Source of the DNA: Lepidostoma basale
Taxonomy: Eukaryota; Arthropoda; Insecta; Trichoptera; Lepidostomatidae
Direction: 5' to 3'
Length of the DNA stretch: 64,000 bases
NCBI GenBank assembly: GCA_022606425.2
Contig: JAHDVF020001598.1
Coordinates: forward strand, 124,001-188,000
The position numbers were made by a program, and so were the translations under genes. Below, one piece after another: positions 11,234 through 22,746 of this stretch; position 1 is the first letter of the stretch, and each line of letters opens with the position of its first letter. Below the pieces are notes generated by a model. That model was not told the DNA's origin. It made no database searches and saw only the letters and a list, made by a program, of their open reading frames with translations.

Positions 11234-11904
11234 AGCGGTCCGGACGCCAGCACTACCTGAGTAGGTAGGGTATTGGCTGGCATGTTTTGTTTCCCGTTTA
11301 ACAAATGAATTTCATTAAATATTGTTGTCTCTCTATATAACTATCTCTCTCTATAACGATGACAATGCCCAGTCCCTTGGATATTGTATATTATAAAGAG
11401 CGACTACTGTAATTGTTTATACCTTTTCTATATTTTATAGTAATTTATTTACTGTATCACAAAGTCACAGTTGTTTGGAAGCCAAAATAATATTACTGAG
11501 TGTAAATATTCATCTTATTAGGATATAGAAAGATTATATGAAAATTTTATTAATATTTTAACATTCGCATTTGAATGGAGTATGGTAAAGAATAATACAT
11601 TCCTAATAAATATTAATCATTATAAAAAATGTTTTCAAAACATTCCATTTTATTTAGATTTTTAATTCAGTTAATTGCACTTTTAAAAGAACGTACAAGT
11701 CCATTGTTTTGCAGATATTGAAATAATCACTTTTCATAACTGAAATATAAATGATAAGTATTTAATAATATGAGTATTAAGTAACCCATGAGACATCTTA
11801 AGGATCTCGTATGTTTATCTCCGTTGAATAATAAATTTATTAAATAAATATACACTTTTGGGCTTTTGAGCTTAAATTGAATTCTTTTACATTATATTGT
11901 AGGG

Positions 11905-13041
11905 CATAGGTTCCCAACCTTATCTGGACCTCCACCCCCTTTACAAATAATAAAAATGCCAATTATTATAAATATATTTTTTTGAATCGCTCTTTACATC
12001 ATTACAACTTCTTCTTCGAGTGCCATGTCAGGTCCCCCCGACTTCGGCTATCTCTCGGTCCTGTGCTAGACGGAACAACTTTCCCTTCCCCCAAATTCCG
12101 GTTCACTCCTTGATATTCTCGAACCAGGACATCTGGGGTCCTCCCACATCATTTAAGCGCAAGCCAAATCAATATAAAAGGTATAGCTATCATAGTGATT
12201 ATCGTGACATGTGATAGGTAGCTAATCTATCGCCATTTTATTATCCATGAATTCTTCACCAGACCAAGGACAGTGTGACAACACTTTAAACTCAGGAACG
12301 AAGGTTGTCTAATGCCCCCTCTCCCATTATAGTTATATTAAATATTAAAATATTAATTTTTAATATTCAGATTTTATCTATCTATACATCGAAACATGCT
12401 TAACTGCGTGTTTTGCTTGTCAACTTGCACAGACTTGTCACCAAAAATTGATTTAATAAAACCATTTTATTCACCTTGTTAAGGCATTATCAAATGTAGT
12501 GTCAAAATATGTATACTTGATGCTAATGCAATTTTTTAATTTACTTAACAGCGGATTTCGAACACTGCTGGACATAGGCCTCCCCCATATTTCTCCACAT
12601 ATTCCTGTCTCGTGCCTTTTGTATCCAGTCACCAGAAATTTTTAAAATGTCATCAGACCATTGCGTGGGAGGTCTCCTTCTGTTTCTTCTGTCCCCGTGA
12701 GGTCTCCACTCCACCACCCTTCTGGTCCATCTTTCGTCTACCAATCAACGTGTCTCGCAAATTACCAATTGAGCTTACCCATTCTTTCAACGTAATTTTG
12801 TATAGATTCAAAATAACAATAAGATGAACATTTTAGATTTAGATACAAAGATAAAATGTATTTATGAAAACAGTATTTTTTTCTTTAAGTTATAATTATT
12901 AATTTCATATATGATTACACCACGGCGCCCCTCTTGACTGCCTTAATGCCCCCATTTGCCTCTGGATCCGCTACCGCCCCCATGGAAGGCTTCAGCGCCC
13001 ACTGGAGGGCAGTATCCCCCCTCTCTCGTTGGGAACCTATG
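11905..13041. mobile_element. hAT-type non-autonomous element
   Basis: A perfect 14-bp terminal inverted repeat (CATAGGTTCCCAAC at 11905, its inverse at 13028-13041) is flanked by an 8-bp target duplication, TTGTAGGG on the left and TTATAGGG on the right. hAT transposases make 8-bp duplications. The interior has no transposase. It has collected other repeats: a LINE-A-type fragment at 12005-12130, a SINE1 piece at 12170-12260 and a LINE-A fragment at 12541-12760. Confidence 0.8.
12541..12760 (-). mobile_element. LINE-A 3' fragment inside the hAT element
   Basis: The minus strand encodes DERWTRRVVEWRPHGDR, RRPPTQWSDDILKISG and NMWRNMGEAYVQQC, the LINE-A C-terminus. Confidence 0.7.
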
Positions 13042-13049
13042 TTATAGGG

Positions 13050-13235
13050 CAGGGGTCTCCAAATTACGGCTCACGGGCCAAATCCGGCCCGCCAGTGTCA
13101 TTGATCTGGCTCGAACAACTAATGGCCAGTGTCATCAATCAGGCCCATAGATAAATTAAAACGGTTATTGCCCTTGGAACTAACTTACTGGAGTAATCAG
13201 TATGGTCCTAAGGCTGGAAAGTTTGGAGACCATTG
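13050..13235. mobile_element. hAT-type MITE, 186 bp
   Basis: It starts CAGGGGTCTCCAAA and ends TTTGGAGACCATTG (12 of 14 bp inverse). It is flanked by an exact 8-bp duplication, TTATAGGG at 13042-13049 and 13236-13243. The left octamer is also the right duplication of the hAT element before it. The GGGCCAAATCCGGCCCGCC phrase is typical of such hAT ends. Confidence 0.8.
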
Positions 13236-13249
13236 TTATAGGGTATTAA

Positions 13250-14040
13250 GGATATTTAGAGTGTATGATATTCTTCATTTGGCATCCTCCAACAATGTCC
13301 TGCTCCACTGGCCCCTGGAGAGATGCCGGTGGCACAATCGGTGGCGTGCTTGTTTCCCGTTCATTTCCTATATAAAATGTTTACCAAGTGTTTTGTACAG
13401 TCTGTGTGCCTTTTTATGTATATGTTGTACAAATAAATAATTCTATTGAACAAAAAAATGTCTTTTCATGTTTAATACATTTTGTTTTCCCTTTTTATTT
13501 TTCCATCTATGGTTAGATTTTTACATCTACTTACATCTTAAGATTTGCTATATCTCAGAATGCAATTGTCAGATGGATGCTGTGATATTCATGCTGATAT
13601 AAGATTTCACGTGCAGCGCATGTATCGTATCGCGCTAACCCGAGCATTGCTCGCGTGTTTCGACTTGTTTGCGTTACATAAAACTGAATTCGCCTGGATT
13701 TTTTTATGTAATTTATTACTTTATTATTATTTAATGATTTTTTATTACTTATGTTTTTGCATTTTTGAACTGGACAACTTTTAAATCATGAAAAATAAGA
13801 TAACCTGATATTTTTGATTTTATTTTTGTGAAGAAAAAAAAACGGAGCATTAAGTGGTTAATAAAAAATAAATGTTGTTAATGCTAATTTATTAAACATG
13901 TTATGAAATAAGAAAACAGTTCAGTCAACAATAAATCTATTTTTTATGTGCATAATAATGAAGATAAATACATAAAAATATATTAACAAAATGTCTCTGG
14001 TCTGATTAGGGCATAGTATAATTGATGAATCTGAATTTTA
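13250..14040. other. Intergenic stretch, nothing recognised
   Basis: Between alpha-2/delta and the release-factor gene. AT-rich, with a GC-richer patch at 13600-13700. No supported exon or repeat. Confidence 0.5.
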
Positions 14041-14045
14041 ATAAT

Positions 14046-17000
14046 TTATTTCGATGCTCTTTTTGTTTTTTCTGCTTCTCTAAAAGTCTCGATGTGCTGC
14101 AGAACATTCTGGCTTCGCGTGAACTTGAGGAGTCTGGTGATGAGTTCATCGAGGCCCGCACCCCCTTGCATCAGATTTTGAAGGTCGTGAACTGTGCCCG
14201 TGCCTCCAACAATACGGTGATCAGTCACTCTGTCTTGGTTGAAGTTGTATGTACGAATTTTCTCATTGCGAAGACCCAAACCAACCTAAATAAATAAATA
14301 AATTTCAAATCATTAGGGTTTAACTCATTCTTTCAAAAATATACAGTCGAACTTGGTTATTACAAGGAAGATGGGACTGACTGAATTTGTTCGTTATAAG
14401 CATTATTTGTTATATCAGAGAATAGGTCGTCACATACTCGTCACACGAAGACATAAAATAACTGGAGCGGTCACATAACACAAAACGTTGCAATTCAAAC
14501 AAAAATACACAATGGGAGAGAAGCAGCGCCTAATTAAAGTGAATAAATGTAATTACGAAGAAAATCATAAACTAAAATGTCTACGAATGTTTCCTGTTCG
14601 AGTTTGACTGTAGTTTTTTTTATAAATTATTTGTAGATTTTAATGTGGACTGAATTTAATAAACCACGTATTGAAACAGTTAGTTTTTCATTTTCAAGTT
14701 TTTTAAACTTATACCTTTGTCATCAGAAGAATAATAAAAACTTTAAACATTTTATATTGCTATTCTAATTTCAACGGTTTACCTTTGAAACATGCCGAGA
14801 AAAATAAAATCCAAAGTGGAAAAAAAGTCTATTAAATCAGCAAAGTAAGTTGAAAATCAGTTACAAATTGTGTTCATGAGGGCAATCCGCAGAGATTAAC
14901 ATTTAAAAACCTTTACTGTTTGAATATTGTCATTGTAAAAGTGTAGTATTTTCAATCTCTATTTGACCGAAAGTAACAAAAAGGAGTTTCAATATATATG
15001 TTTTTCATCATTTCTGGTTAACCCCTATGTGCGGCTGGCTACATTTGCAGTCAAAAAAATTGGTTTCGAACTGCTAGATACTACATTTGCATTTCAAATT
15101 TGGATGTATCTTTCTTTTTACTTACTTGAATTCATTATTACTAAATTATATGTATGGGATGACGTATGGGATGGAAACTGTGACCCTCACCAAGAGAAAT
15201 GTTGAAAGATTGAGAGTCACGCAGCGTTCCATGGAAAGACATATGCTCGGCGTCAGTCTCCGAGACAGAATCAGAAATGAGGAGATTAGACGCCGAACAA
15301 AAATAACGGACATCATGGAACGACTAGCGAGACTGAAGTGGCAATGGGCGGGTCATGTGGCGAGACAGAGTGAGGATAGATGGACCCAGAAAATAATAAG
15401 GTGGAGACCATGGGAGAATAGGAGAAACGTCGGCAGGCCGCAAAAAAGGTGGGCCGACGACATTGCTGCCGTGGGGGGGAAAATGTGGCTACAGCTGGCA
15501 GGAGATAGAGACGAGTGGAAGGGAAGGGAAGAGGCCTATGTCCAGCAGTGGACCGATAAGGGCTGACAAAGAAGAAGAAGAAGAAATTATATGTAATATT
15601 ATGTAGAACTGAGACTATCTGTCTGAGCCTGAGAATATTTAGACCAATTTTTTTTACTGCAAATGAAGCCAGTCACACAATGGGGGTTAAATATATAAAT
15701 AAATAACTTCATTCTGTGAACAAATGAGGAACATATGGAAGGAAAAAATGTGTTTTTATTTACAATACCTGTGATTTTCTGCAAGCTCTTTCTTCCATCT
15801 CTTGCTTTTCTGATTGCTGTTGAAAGAGCAGAGCCCTCAGCTTGGCTAAAGCTGTCTTCTTGTTTTGATGCTGGTCCCTACCCGTTTGGCATTCGACGGA
15901 AAGACCTGTGGGAAGGTACACCACCCGCACAGCGCTGTCTGTGGTGTTCACATGTTGGCCTCCGGCGCCCGTGGCACGCTTTGTCTCAATTCGGAGGTGT
16001 CGATCGGGTATATTCACCTCTATCTAAAGTAAATAGTTTTTTATTAAATGTGATTAAGTTTTTTATTTGTTCATTTAAATATTTGATGATGGATCCTGCT
16101 TAAACAAACCCCAATTAAAAAAAAATAATCCTAAGTTGAATCTCCCTGTGAGCCATTACAGTATCAATTAGAAAGTTTATTAAATAATATCCATAATATT
16201 CTCATGACGCCACATCCTTTCCCACTAATTTTTCACATATTCACATGTTTTATAGGCCACACCTTCTCTATTATAAGTTTCTCTATTAATTATTCAGTTT
16301 ATTTTTATAAGGTTGATGAAGCTTCCGCAGGAGCGAAACTGGTTGGTTGGATAAAAGCAAATAAAGTGGTGTAAAACATATTACACAAGTGTAACAAATT
16401 ATTTTTAATAGTGGTGTGGCCTTATTCAAACAATGTATAACGCTTATGTACTATATTTTTGTAGCATTTTATTTATTTATTTATATTTTATTTATATGAT
16501 TTTTTTAAATGTATACAACAGGTCGTTTGAATACAATTACTGTACACAATTTGTTTTTTTTAGATACCTATTATATTGATTCTCATGACATGTGATAGGT
16601 AGCTAATCTATCGCTATTTTTATTGTCATGAGAATTCTACACCAGATCAAAGACAATGTGACAATCACACTGCGATTGCCGGGAATCAAATCCAAGACCT
16701 GCTACCAACCGGTTTCGCTCCTGTCGAAGCTTTTTAGAGTTACAGAGATACAAATAGTTTGTGTTTATAACCTTGACAAAGCACTGGGGGGGACTGAAAC
16801 TGGTTGGTTTGATAAAACAAAATAAAATGGTATAAAAACAAAGTCCACAAGTGTTATAAATTATTGTGATAAATAAACGGTTATACAACATATGAATTTA
16901 CCTCGGTGGGTTGTAACAGAACTGCCACACTGATAGTGCTGGTGTGAAGGCGCCCCCCGCGCTCCGTGGCCGGTACGCGCTGCACGCGGTGGACCCCCGC

Positions 17001-17657
17001 TTCCACCTGCAGCCTCTCGAACGACCCCGCTCCTGACACTGACAAACAGCCTTTCCTCACTCCACCAATGTCACTTTTATCTATTTGAGATATGGAACAC
17101 TCCCAATTTTTATATTGGCAGTATCCAATATACATATCTAGCATTTCTCGAGCAAATAACATCGCCTCCTGACCCCCCACTCCTGATGAAACCTCCACTA
17201 TCGTGTCTGACACGCTATACTTTACATTATCTTCGAAGAGCGCATCTAACAATTTACTATCTAAATCTTTCAATATACTATTATAAGTTTCCCTTTCTTC
17301 TTTCATCAACTCTAATAAGTCTTTATCTTTTGAGTCATTTTCATTCAATTCCTCTAAATTGTTTATGTTATCAACTATGCACGAGCGTTCTTCGAGTACT
17401 TTTACAACGGGAAATAATAACTGCAGCTTTGTTTGGGTGAGCCGATCGTTGTTAGACTTCGTCTTTAAGTCCCAATATTCGGTTTTCAAATATTCTAAAT
17501 ATTTCAATACGGCCGGGTCAGACAATTCTAAATTTGGTCTTGTTGAACAAAATCTATAAAAATGATTAATATTTTGAAAAGGAATAAATTTTCTCTGGAT
17601 GGAGAAAAATTTATTTAAACCTCGAAATATACTCATGATTGAAAATAAGAAAATCAC
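14046..17657 (-). CDS. MTRF1L: Mitochondrial peptide chain release factor 1 (class I), three exons
   Basis: Reads UAA/UAG stop codons on the mitochondrial ribosome and releases the finished protein. Minus-strand exons: 17657-16902, 16023-15769 and 14285-14046; all joints are phase 0 with GT-AG. The product is 416 aa. The start ([16 protein letters not shown], or the second Met at 17636) gives a basic, hydrophobic mitochondrial presequence to about residue 38. A PCRF domain with a long coiled region follows (about 45-220). The codon-reading PxT motif is PAT at 229-231 ([12 protein letters not shown]). The catalytic GGQ is at 273-275 ([16 protein letters not shown]). The C-terminus has the conserved [18 protein letters not shown] and a basic tail. 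Human MTRF1L is about 380 aa, so this looks complete. The first intron holds SINE and HH repeats; the second holds three transposon pieces. The antisense phase and family motifs leave little doubt. Confidence 0.95.
14342..14612. mobile_element. pogo/Tigger-like MITE
   Basis: TA then CAGTCGAACTTGGTTATTAC at the left, and the right end reads inverted as CAGTCAAACTCGAACAG next to TA. It is 271 bp with no coding capacity. It lies in the second intron of the release-factor gene. A relative is at 54165-54312. Confidence 0.7.
15018..15690. mobile_element. piggyBac-like MITE, family P, carrying a LINE-A insert
   Basis: TTAACCCCTATGTGCGGCTGG at the left; the right end read inverted is TTAACCCCCATTGTGTGACTGG. 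The similarity extends about 35 bp through CATTTGCAGT. TTAA flanks both ends. It is the same family as 10988-11233. The interior is mostly a LINE-A 3' end at 15130-15590, inserted later. Confidence 0.75.
15130..15590 (+). mobile_element. LINE-A 3' end with (GAA)n tail
   Basis: An open plus-strand frame encodes [59 protein letters not shown] and [12 protein letters not shown], stop, then a GAAGAAGAAGAAGAA tail at about 15571-15586. Its 5' truncation is typical of LINE insertions. Confidence 0.85.
16200..16420 (+). repeat. HH repeat with hammerhead-like core
   Basis: TTGATGA at 16313-16319 is followed by a five-pair hairpin (GCTTC/GGAGC, loop CGCA), then GAAAC and TGGTT. After it comes an A-rich stretch with AATAAAGTGGTG. 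It lies in the first intron of the release-factor gene. Confidence 0.5.
16505..16700 (-). mobile_element. SINE1 (tRNA-derived), 5'-truncated
   Basis: Read on the minus strand: a box-B-like segment (near GGATTTGATTCCCGG), then CACACTG..., then CTAGATTAGC-like body and the 3' tail sequence GTTGTATACA. The tRNA head with box A is missing and joins an HH repeat at about 16701. Confidence 0.65.
16701..16870. repeat. Two HH motifs head to head, decayed
   Basis: On the minus strand GAAAC (16712-16716) follows a GCTTC/GGAGC hairpin (16717-16730). On the plus strand GAAACTGGTTGG occurs at about 16797. The CTGATGA part is lost in both. The inverted arrangement recalls the palindrome at 10737-10926. 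Confidence 0.4.
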
Positions 17658-17920
17658 AAATTTTTATAACATAACCACAAAACGTCAAAGGCTTTTGACA
17701 GTTCATTGACAAGTATTGCCATATAAAAATATTAATCGAAGGAAGCTCTGAATATTTTGGTAGGTGTGGAAAAGTTAATGACTAAATATGTGCATAGTTT
17801 ACACGTTTCTATATTTCATTCGGTTTTAAAAGCGGACGAAAATTGTGTATAAATAATATATCACTGCTAATATGTCATTGCATCAGTAAGCAAAACAAAA
17901 TGTTACGATTTCAAATTGAA

Positions 17921-18075
17921 TGGTCTGGGGGACATAACGCTTGGCTCCTGATTCAGGGACCTGGACACGACCCGATTCCTTCTTCATGATAATGAGCTAT
18001 TTTCTGCTCATATTGAAGATTGTAAAATAAATTCTAATACGATTGATTTAAATCCTTGGGGTCAGTCTTTTTTTT
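17921..18075 (+). mobile_element. SINE2 (tRNA-derived), partial
   Basis: Contains AACGCTTGGCTCCTGAT, CACGACCCGATTCCTTCTTC and GAAGATTGTAAAATAAATTC, shared with the better copy at 59236-59420. The box B is partly deleted here. Confidence 0.65.
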
Positions 18076-18079
18076 TTAA

Positions 18080-19110
18080 ATAGAAAAAAAATTATCTAAG
18101 CATTTAAAATCATTGAATGCAGAAACAAATTATGCTGAAAAATATTAAATAATTTTTGAAAACTCAATAGATCCTATACGTTATTTGAATATTTATATGT
18201 AGTAACACCATCATGTAAAAAAAATCTAACCTATGATGATATAAGATAATTAATTAAAAATACTAGCATTGAAATTATAAAGTAAAAAAGGGAAGTATAA
18301 ATAAATTGTTAAAAAAAATGTATTATTATAATTAGTTATAAAAAATAAATAAATAATGGCAAATTAGCCTTAGAAACGAATCATAATTTGATATTGATGC
18401 GATTTATGTAATTGAATTTTAGAGATAAATTAGGAAATTCGGGTTTAATACTCTTGGTGTAAACAATGTCCCGTTGTTTTTACCAATTGATTTAAAAATG
18501 CATTTTATATATCCTATTCTCGAAGAACGAGTAAAGAAAACATTCATGTTTCTGGGTTTATAAAGAAAACAATTCACGTAATATTTAATGCATATATCGA
18601 ATTTTCGCTTATCTCGGTACGATCGTGTCAGAAGTAAATGATATGTATGCACGTGGAGTTAGAGCAGACAGACTTAGCTGTTGTTGCCTGTAGAAGTTTC
18701 TAATGTTCCAACTCAAGAAACACCAAGCTGTGCATTTATGGCACATTAGATCAACAAGCCAGTGACTTGTGACACGTGGCTTGAAGTCATGGACAGTGAT
18801 TCTTAAAAATAGCAAATAATATAATTAATTTGAAAAAGAAATATTAAGAATGATCATGGGACCTAAAATTGTAGCAGCAGGAACTTTGGGGCACTGACCC
18901 AGCAGCCTCTTATAATAAGCATCCATAGAGCAAGTTACTTGAAAACTAGAGTAATCAAGACTTTGTACGCGTCGAGACCGGACGGAGTAAGATCTTTAGG
19001 AAGGCATAGGAAGCGTTTAATCGATAATATGCTGGGTGATTTGGGTGGTGCAGGAACCGAAGATAAGGGTCTTGGAATAACAACATCTTGGAGGCTTAAA
19101 CTTTTCTAGA
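18080..19110. other. Mostly unassigned; possible LINE relic at 18841-19110
   Basis: AT-rich to 18840 with no recognised feature. From 18841 the GC content rises, and phrases such as GGTGATTTGGGTGGTGCAGG recall the end of a LINE second frame, with stops. Low confidence. Confidence 0.3.
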
Positions 19111-19506
19111 ATTGTACGGCTATTTGAAGTAAGCAAGAAGTAGTGAATTTTCATTGTGTGACGCTGTTCACCTCTTTTATTTTACATTAAAAAATGCATA
19201 TTTATCTTCTTATCTTTATTTAAAATACTACCTGTACCAAGAAAGGTTTTATTTGTAATGCACTTGTGAAATTTATTATCTTGTTGTGTCGTTTATTTTT
19301 AGTAAACAACATTTATTACTTCCACGAAATATTGTTAATAAACGTAAAAAGTCCCCATTTCCATTATTTGTTTGGCTCAGAGATGTATGCATTGCGATTG
19401 CCTCTTCTTGTTTTGCTAATTTTTATACCGTTTAGACGCAGTTCCGAGATATCATATATCACAAAAGCAATGAGATAAAGTAGTTTCAGTCACCCGTGTG
19501 AAACCA

Positions 19507-19550
19507 TATAAATACTACTTTCTAGAGAATACGTTTTTCAATTGCACAGT
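19507..19550 (+). promoter_or_regulatory. Core promoter of CYS1
   Basis: TATAAATA at 19507-19514 is followed by a probable start region with TCAATT near 19539 and GCACAGTAAC at 19544-19553. The ATG is about 70 bp further on. CYS3 has the same GCACAGTA phrase after its TATA box. Confidence 0.6.
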
Positions 19551-19611
19551 AACATTCGTTAAAGCACGTTAACATTTTTAAAACCTCCGTAAATCCCAAG
19601 CAAAAGAAAAC

Positions 19612-22600
19612 ATGAAGTTCTTCGTAGGATTTTTCTTTATGACGGTAAATATATTTGAATTAATTTAGTCCTAATTATTTTCAGACATTTTTCGAACAAG
19701 TAAATTTATGTGTTTAGTTTAGTACAGGTCAAATCTTGTCTTAATGAATAAACAAGTAACAAAAATGTCAGAATACCGACCCATTGAACAGACCCGGACG
19801 GATTTTGATACTCAATCTATTATCAAGATTCCTAAATAACGAATAGAAGTTTAGATTATTCATTGTTTTGACGGAAACACTATGATATTTCAACATTATT
19901 TTTAAATCCTTCCTTCTTTAATGATCTTAATAACCACCAAGTTTTATATCGTCTTAACATGTCTAAGGGCTAATTTTTACTGTTACTGTATTAACATGTT
20001 TTGAGATTTATGTCAATTATCTATATCATAGGTTTTCAATCTTTTCTGGGCCACCGCCCCCTTTACAAGAAAAATAAACGTTCAACGCCCCCCTCCCATA
20101 AAATTTATTCCAAATATTTAGAAACACATAGTTGAATTTTACAAGATTATTAATTCTTTTATGTATCTGAAAACGACATAAGGTAGAATACCGAACGAAG
20201 AAAAGGAAGAAATGATTAGCGTGTTTTTTTTTGTCTTTTTAGACGAAATTTTTTATTTGTCCACGCTCTTATTTTTTCTGTGTCTTCTACTGCCCCCTGA
20301 AAGTCTCAAACGCCCACAAGGGGACGTTATCGCTCACTTTGAGAACCTAGGATCAAGGTATATCAACAAAAATGTAATGGAATTTATTCCGTCAATTACA
20401 AAATATTGTGAAATTTCAACACCTTATGATTCAACACCTTATGATATAAATATTATAGTTTCTTTGGATTTTTATTTTAATAATTTGCTGCAATTCCAAA
20501 TTTAGAACGTCAAACAAAAATAACAAGATGTCTAAAAAAATATTATTTTGTTTTTTGTAATAGTATATTTAAAAATACATATTTTTATTTTGTTGCACTG
20601 TTTTAATAATGCAACCAAGCGTAGAAATGTCACTAAAAATGAAAAATAATTTTGGGACATACCACATACCACACATATGTGGTACATATGTCCAAAATGT
20701 ATGTTCTTACACTCCCCAGAATTTTGCTAAAATGGGACTTGCCTTGTGCTGGTATATATTATATTATGCATTTTTAAAATAAAATGTCACAAATGATAGA
20801 TAATACAACACTTTTAACGAATATTATTTAGTTATTTCTTCTACGTTCGCCATCACTCTGTGTTGTGGATTCATATTTGTGTAAAATTTGAAAACATTGA
20901 ATTTTCACACATTTTTGTACTTTCGATTAATACATTTTCTGGCTCGCAAATCATATTATAAAAAAATATCACTCGTTTAAAAAATATAATATAACGACGT
21001 TTAAATTTTACACGCTAATAATAGAAACATAACTTACCTAATAATTTTGAAACATTAGAAATTAAAAATAAAGAAGATGTTTTAATATAAATACAACATG
21101 TTGTATAAAAGTAGTGTGAGTGAAAAGAGAAGCCGTGGAAGCCTAGAAAAGCATGACACGACCAAATTATTCAAATACTGAAAGGGGGCCATATTCGAAG
21201 TCGAAAAAATCGATGAGCGTGCATGTTACGATGTATGAATGTAGAGGAATCTAGAGAGGTATGCCAGGACAGAGCAGTATGGCCCATCCATCCTCTTTGC
21301 CTACCCCTCCGAAGAAACGGCGTGATGGTTAGTTAGTTATAATATAAATAACCAAATTTACTTAACTTTAAGTCCGATTTTTGATTTGTTTCCCTCTCCT
21401 GGAATCCTAACCAAATTACTTTAACCATACCTCTAGACTCAATCATCCTCCCCCTTTTATTCACGTTTTTCTTAAAAGGATTAATTGTATCTCAATAGAG
21501 ACGAAGATGTAAATTGTTTTCTGGGAACAGAATATGATGGCCGAGGCGCATACAAGACTTATGACCTGTCATTGATTGGGTTGAGCGATCGCTTTATGTT
21601 TAACAACATTCCCCATTCCGCCCTTCTTACGACCACCACGTCTGCCAATTTTTTTGGAAGTTGTATATATGCTACAATGCTGCGCATATCTTCACATTTT
21701 TTAGTTCACCCTACACTAGCGTCATCTATTAAGATTGGGAAGCATTAAGCAGAAAATCTTTGTTATTGCACTGTGAAAGGCTCTGCAAATCATACAGTAC
21801 TAGATTAGGCTCTGCAAATCATGCAGTACTTTAGATAATAGTTTTTAACCCTCTCTTCCCTATGATGTATCTTCTACACGTTGCTTCTAAAACCCATCAA
21901 TATCTCTATAAATATTATATAATAAATACAAGGTTAAGATTTTAGGTATTCCTCCGTAATATATTTACGCATTGATTTAAAAAATAATATTAATAATAAT
22001 CAGAAATTATCGGGTACATCGGAGGTATTTTGTGAAATTCGAAAATAAACTCGCGTACAAACAGCGCCACACAATATTCGCATCTCACTCTTGCATATGT
22101 TCTAGCTCAATGTTCTCACTCTTGCCGTTCCGCTGCGCCGCGGCAGTGGCGGCTGTCGCTTGCGGGCTTGCAACCAGAGCGGACCTATGCCCGCTCCGTG
22201 AGCGTTGCCAGATGGTTTTTTAATGTTTTTAGCAATTAAATCTCAATTATTATAATTTTTGACTTCAATTATAATTATAAGGGGATTAGCTATGAATGTT
22301 CCTATTTTTCCGATTAAAAATCGCAAATTTTTTAACGCGTACTGACTACCCTACACCGGAACGCACGTTTTTATTTAGGCACCGTAAGGGAAAGGTTAAG
22401 CGAATGTACTCATTTGGTTTCCAGGTGCTCTGTCTGCTGTGTGTTGATCCTGCCGTGTCTGCTGTGGGCTGTAACGAATGCAACGGGCTGAAGGTGAGAT
22501 GCCTCAGCAAAACTTCTGTCATCTCCTGTATCAACACACTCACTCCCATCATCACCAAGTGTTCCTCTGGCACGTTCTGCGACGTCAACAAGCTGCCGTG

Positions 22601-22631
22601 GTGCGGGAAGGACTATGTACCGCTGTGTTGA
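19612..22631 (+). CDS. CYS1: small secreted eight-cysteine protein
   Basis: Exon 1 is 19612-19644 (MKFFVGFFFMT), exon 2 is 22425-22631; the GT-AG intron is phase 0 and 2.8 kb. The product is 79 aa. Residues 1 to about 24 form a signal peptide (ending near DPAVSA). The mature part has eight cysteines in the order C-x2-C-x6-C-x8-C-x10-C-x5-C-x7-C-x7-C, with a conserved PWC before the last cysteine. The even cysteine number suggests four disulfides in an exported protein. CYS2 and CYS3 share the framework, intron position and phase. The spacing does not fit the peritrophin-A chitin-binding domain that I know, and I do not recognise the family. AATAAA occurs near 22682. Function unknown; defence, cuticle or glandular roles are only guesses. 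Confidence 0.85.
20027..20351. mobile_element. hAT-like MITE
   Basis: Starts CATAGGTTTTCAA and ends TTTGAGAACCTAGG, near-inverse and similar to the hAT element at 11905-13041 (both have GGCCACCGCCCC-like subterminal sequence). The 8-bp flanks match poorly, so the age is high. It lies in the CYS1 intron. Confidence 0.55.
21118..21338 (+). mobile_element. LINE-B 3' end with (TTAG)n tail
   Basis: Contains CATGACACGACCAAATTATTC, ATGTATGAATGTAGAGGAATC and the terminal GGCGTGATGGTTAGTTAGTTA. It lies in the CYS1 intron. Confidence 0.75.
21478..21725 (+). repeat. Repeat family F copy
   Basis: Shares ATTGTATCTCAATAGAGACG and GACCTGTCATTG with the copies at 6110 and 33600. No coding capacity. Confidence 0.65.
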
Positions 22632-22746
22632 AGATTCTATTAAATTATTTTTATTAGATTTATAAGAAAATTGTGTGTATGAATAAAAATATTTATCTTA
22701 ATTTGTTTGTTTAAATTTTCACCACATCCCTCAAAAAGCCCTCCAA

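Larger units (their letters stand above)
10579..11411. mobile_element. pogo/Tigger-like TIR element hosting two other MITEs
   Basis: TA is followed by CTGTAGTCGCTCATTATAA at the left. The right end is the near-inverse (TTATAAAGAGCGACTACTGTA), so the terminal inverted repeats are about 20 bp with TA flanks, as in pogo/Tigger elements. The interior includes Tigger-like CGTTATAA phrases but no transposase. A palindromic element (10737-10926) and a piggyBac-like MITE (10988-11233) sit inside it. Confidence 0.65.

Noticed and set aside
17170..17185. A second GGQ in the release factor (GVGGQEAM, residues 159-166)
   Set aside because: It lies in the PCRF domain where related mitochondrial factors also have GGQEA. 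The catalytic GGQ is at 273-275.
19200..19480. Hydrophobic open stretch just upstream of CYS1
   Set aside because: AT-rich sequence gives hydrophobic codons by chance; no start context or splice sites that make a gene.
20664..20692. Short palindrome (CATACCACA/TGTGGTA) as an operator or terminator
   Set aside because: Such short palindromes are common in AT-rich DNA and no gene is placed to use it.
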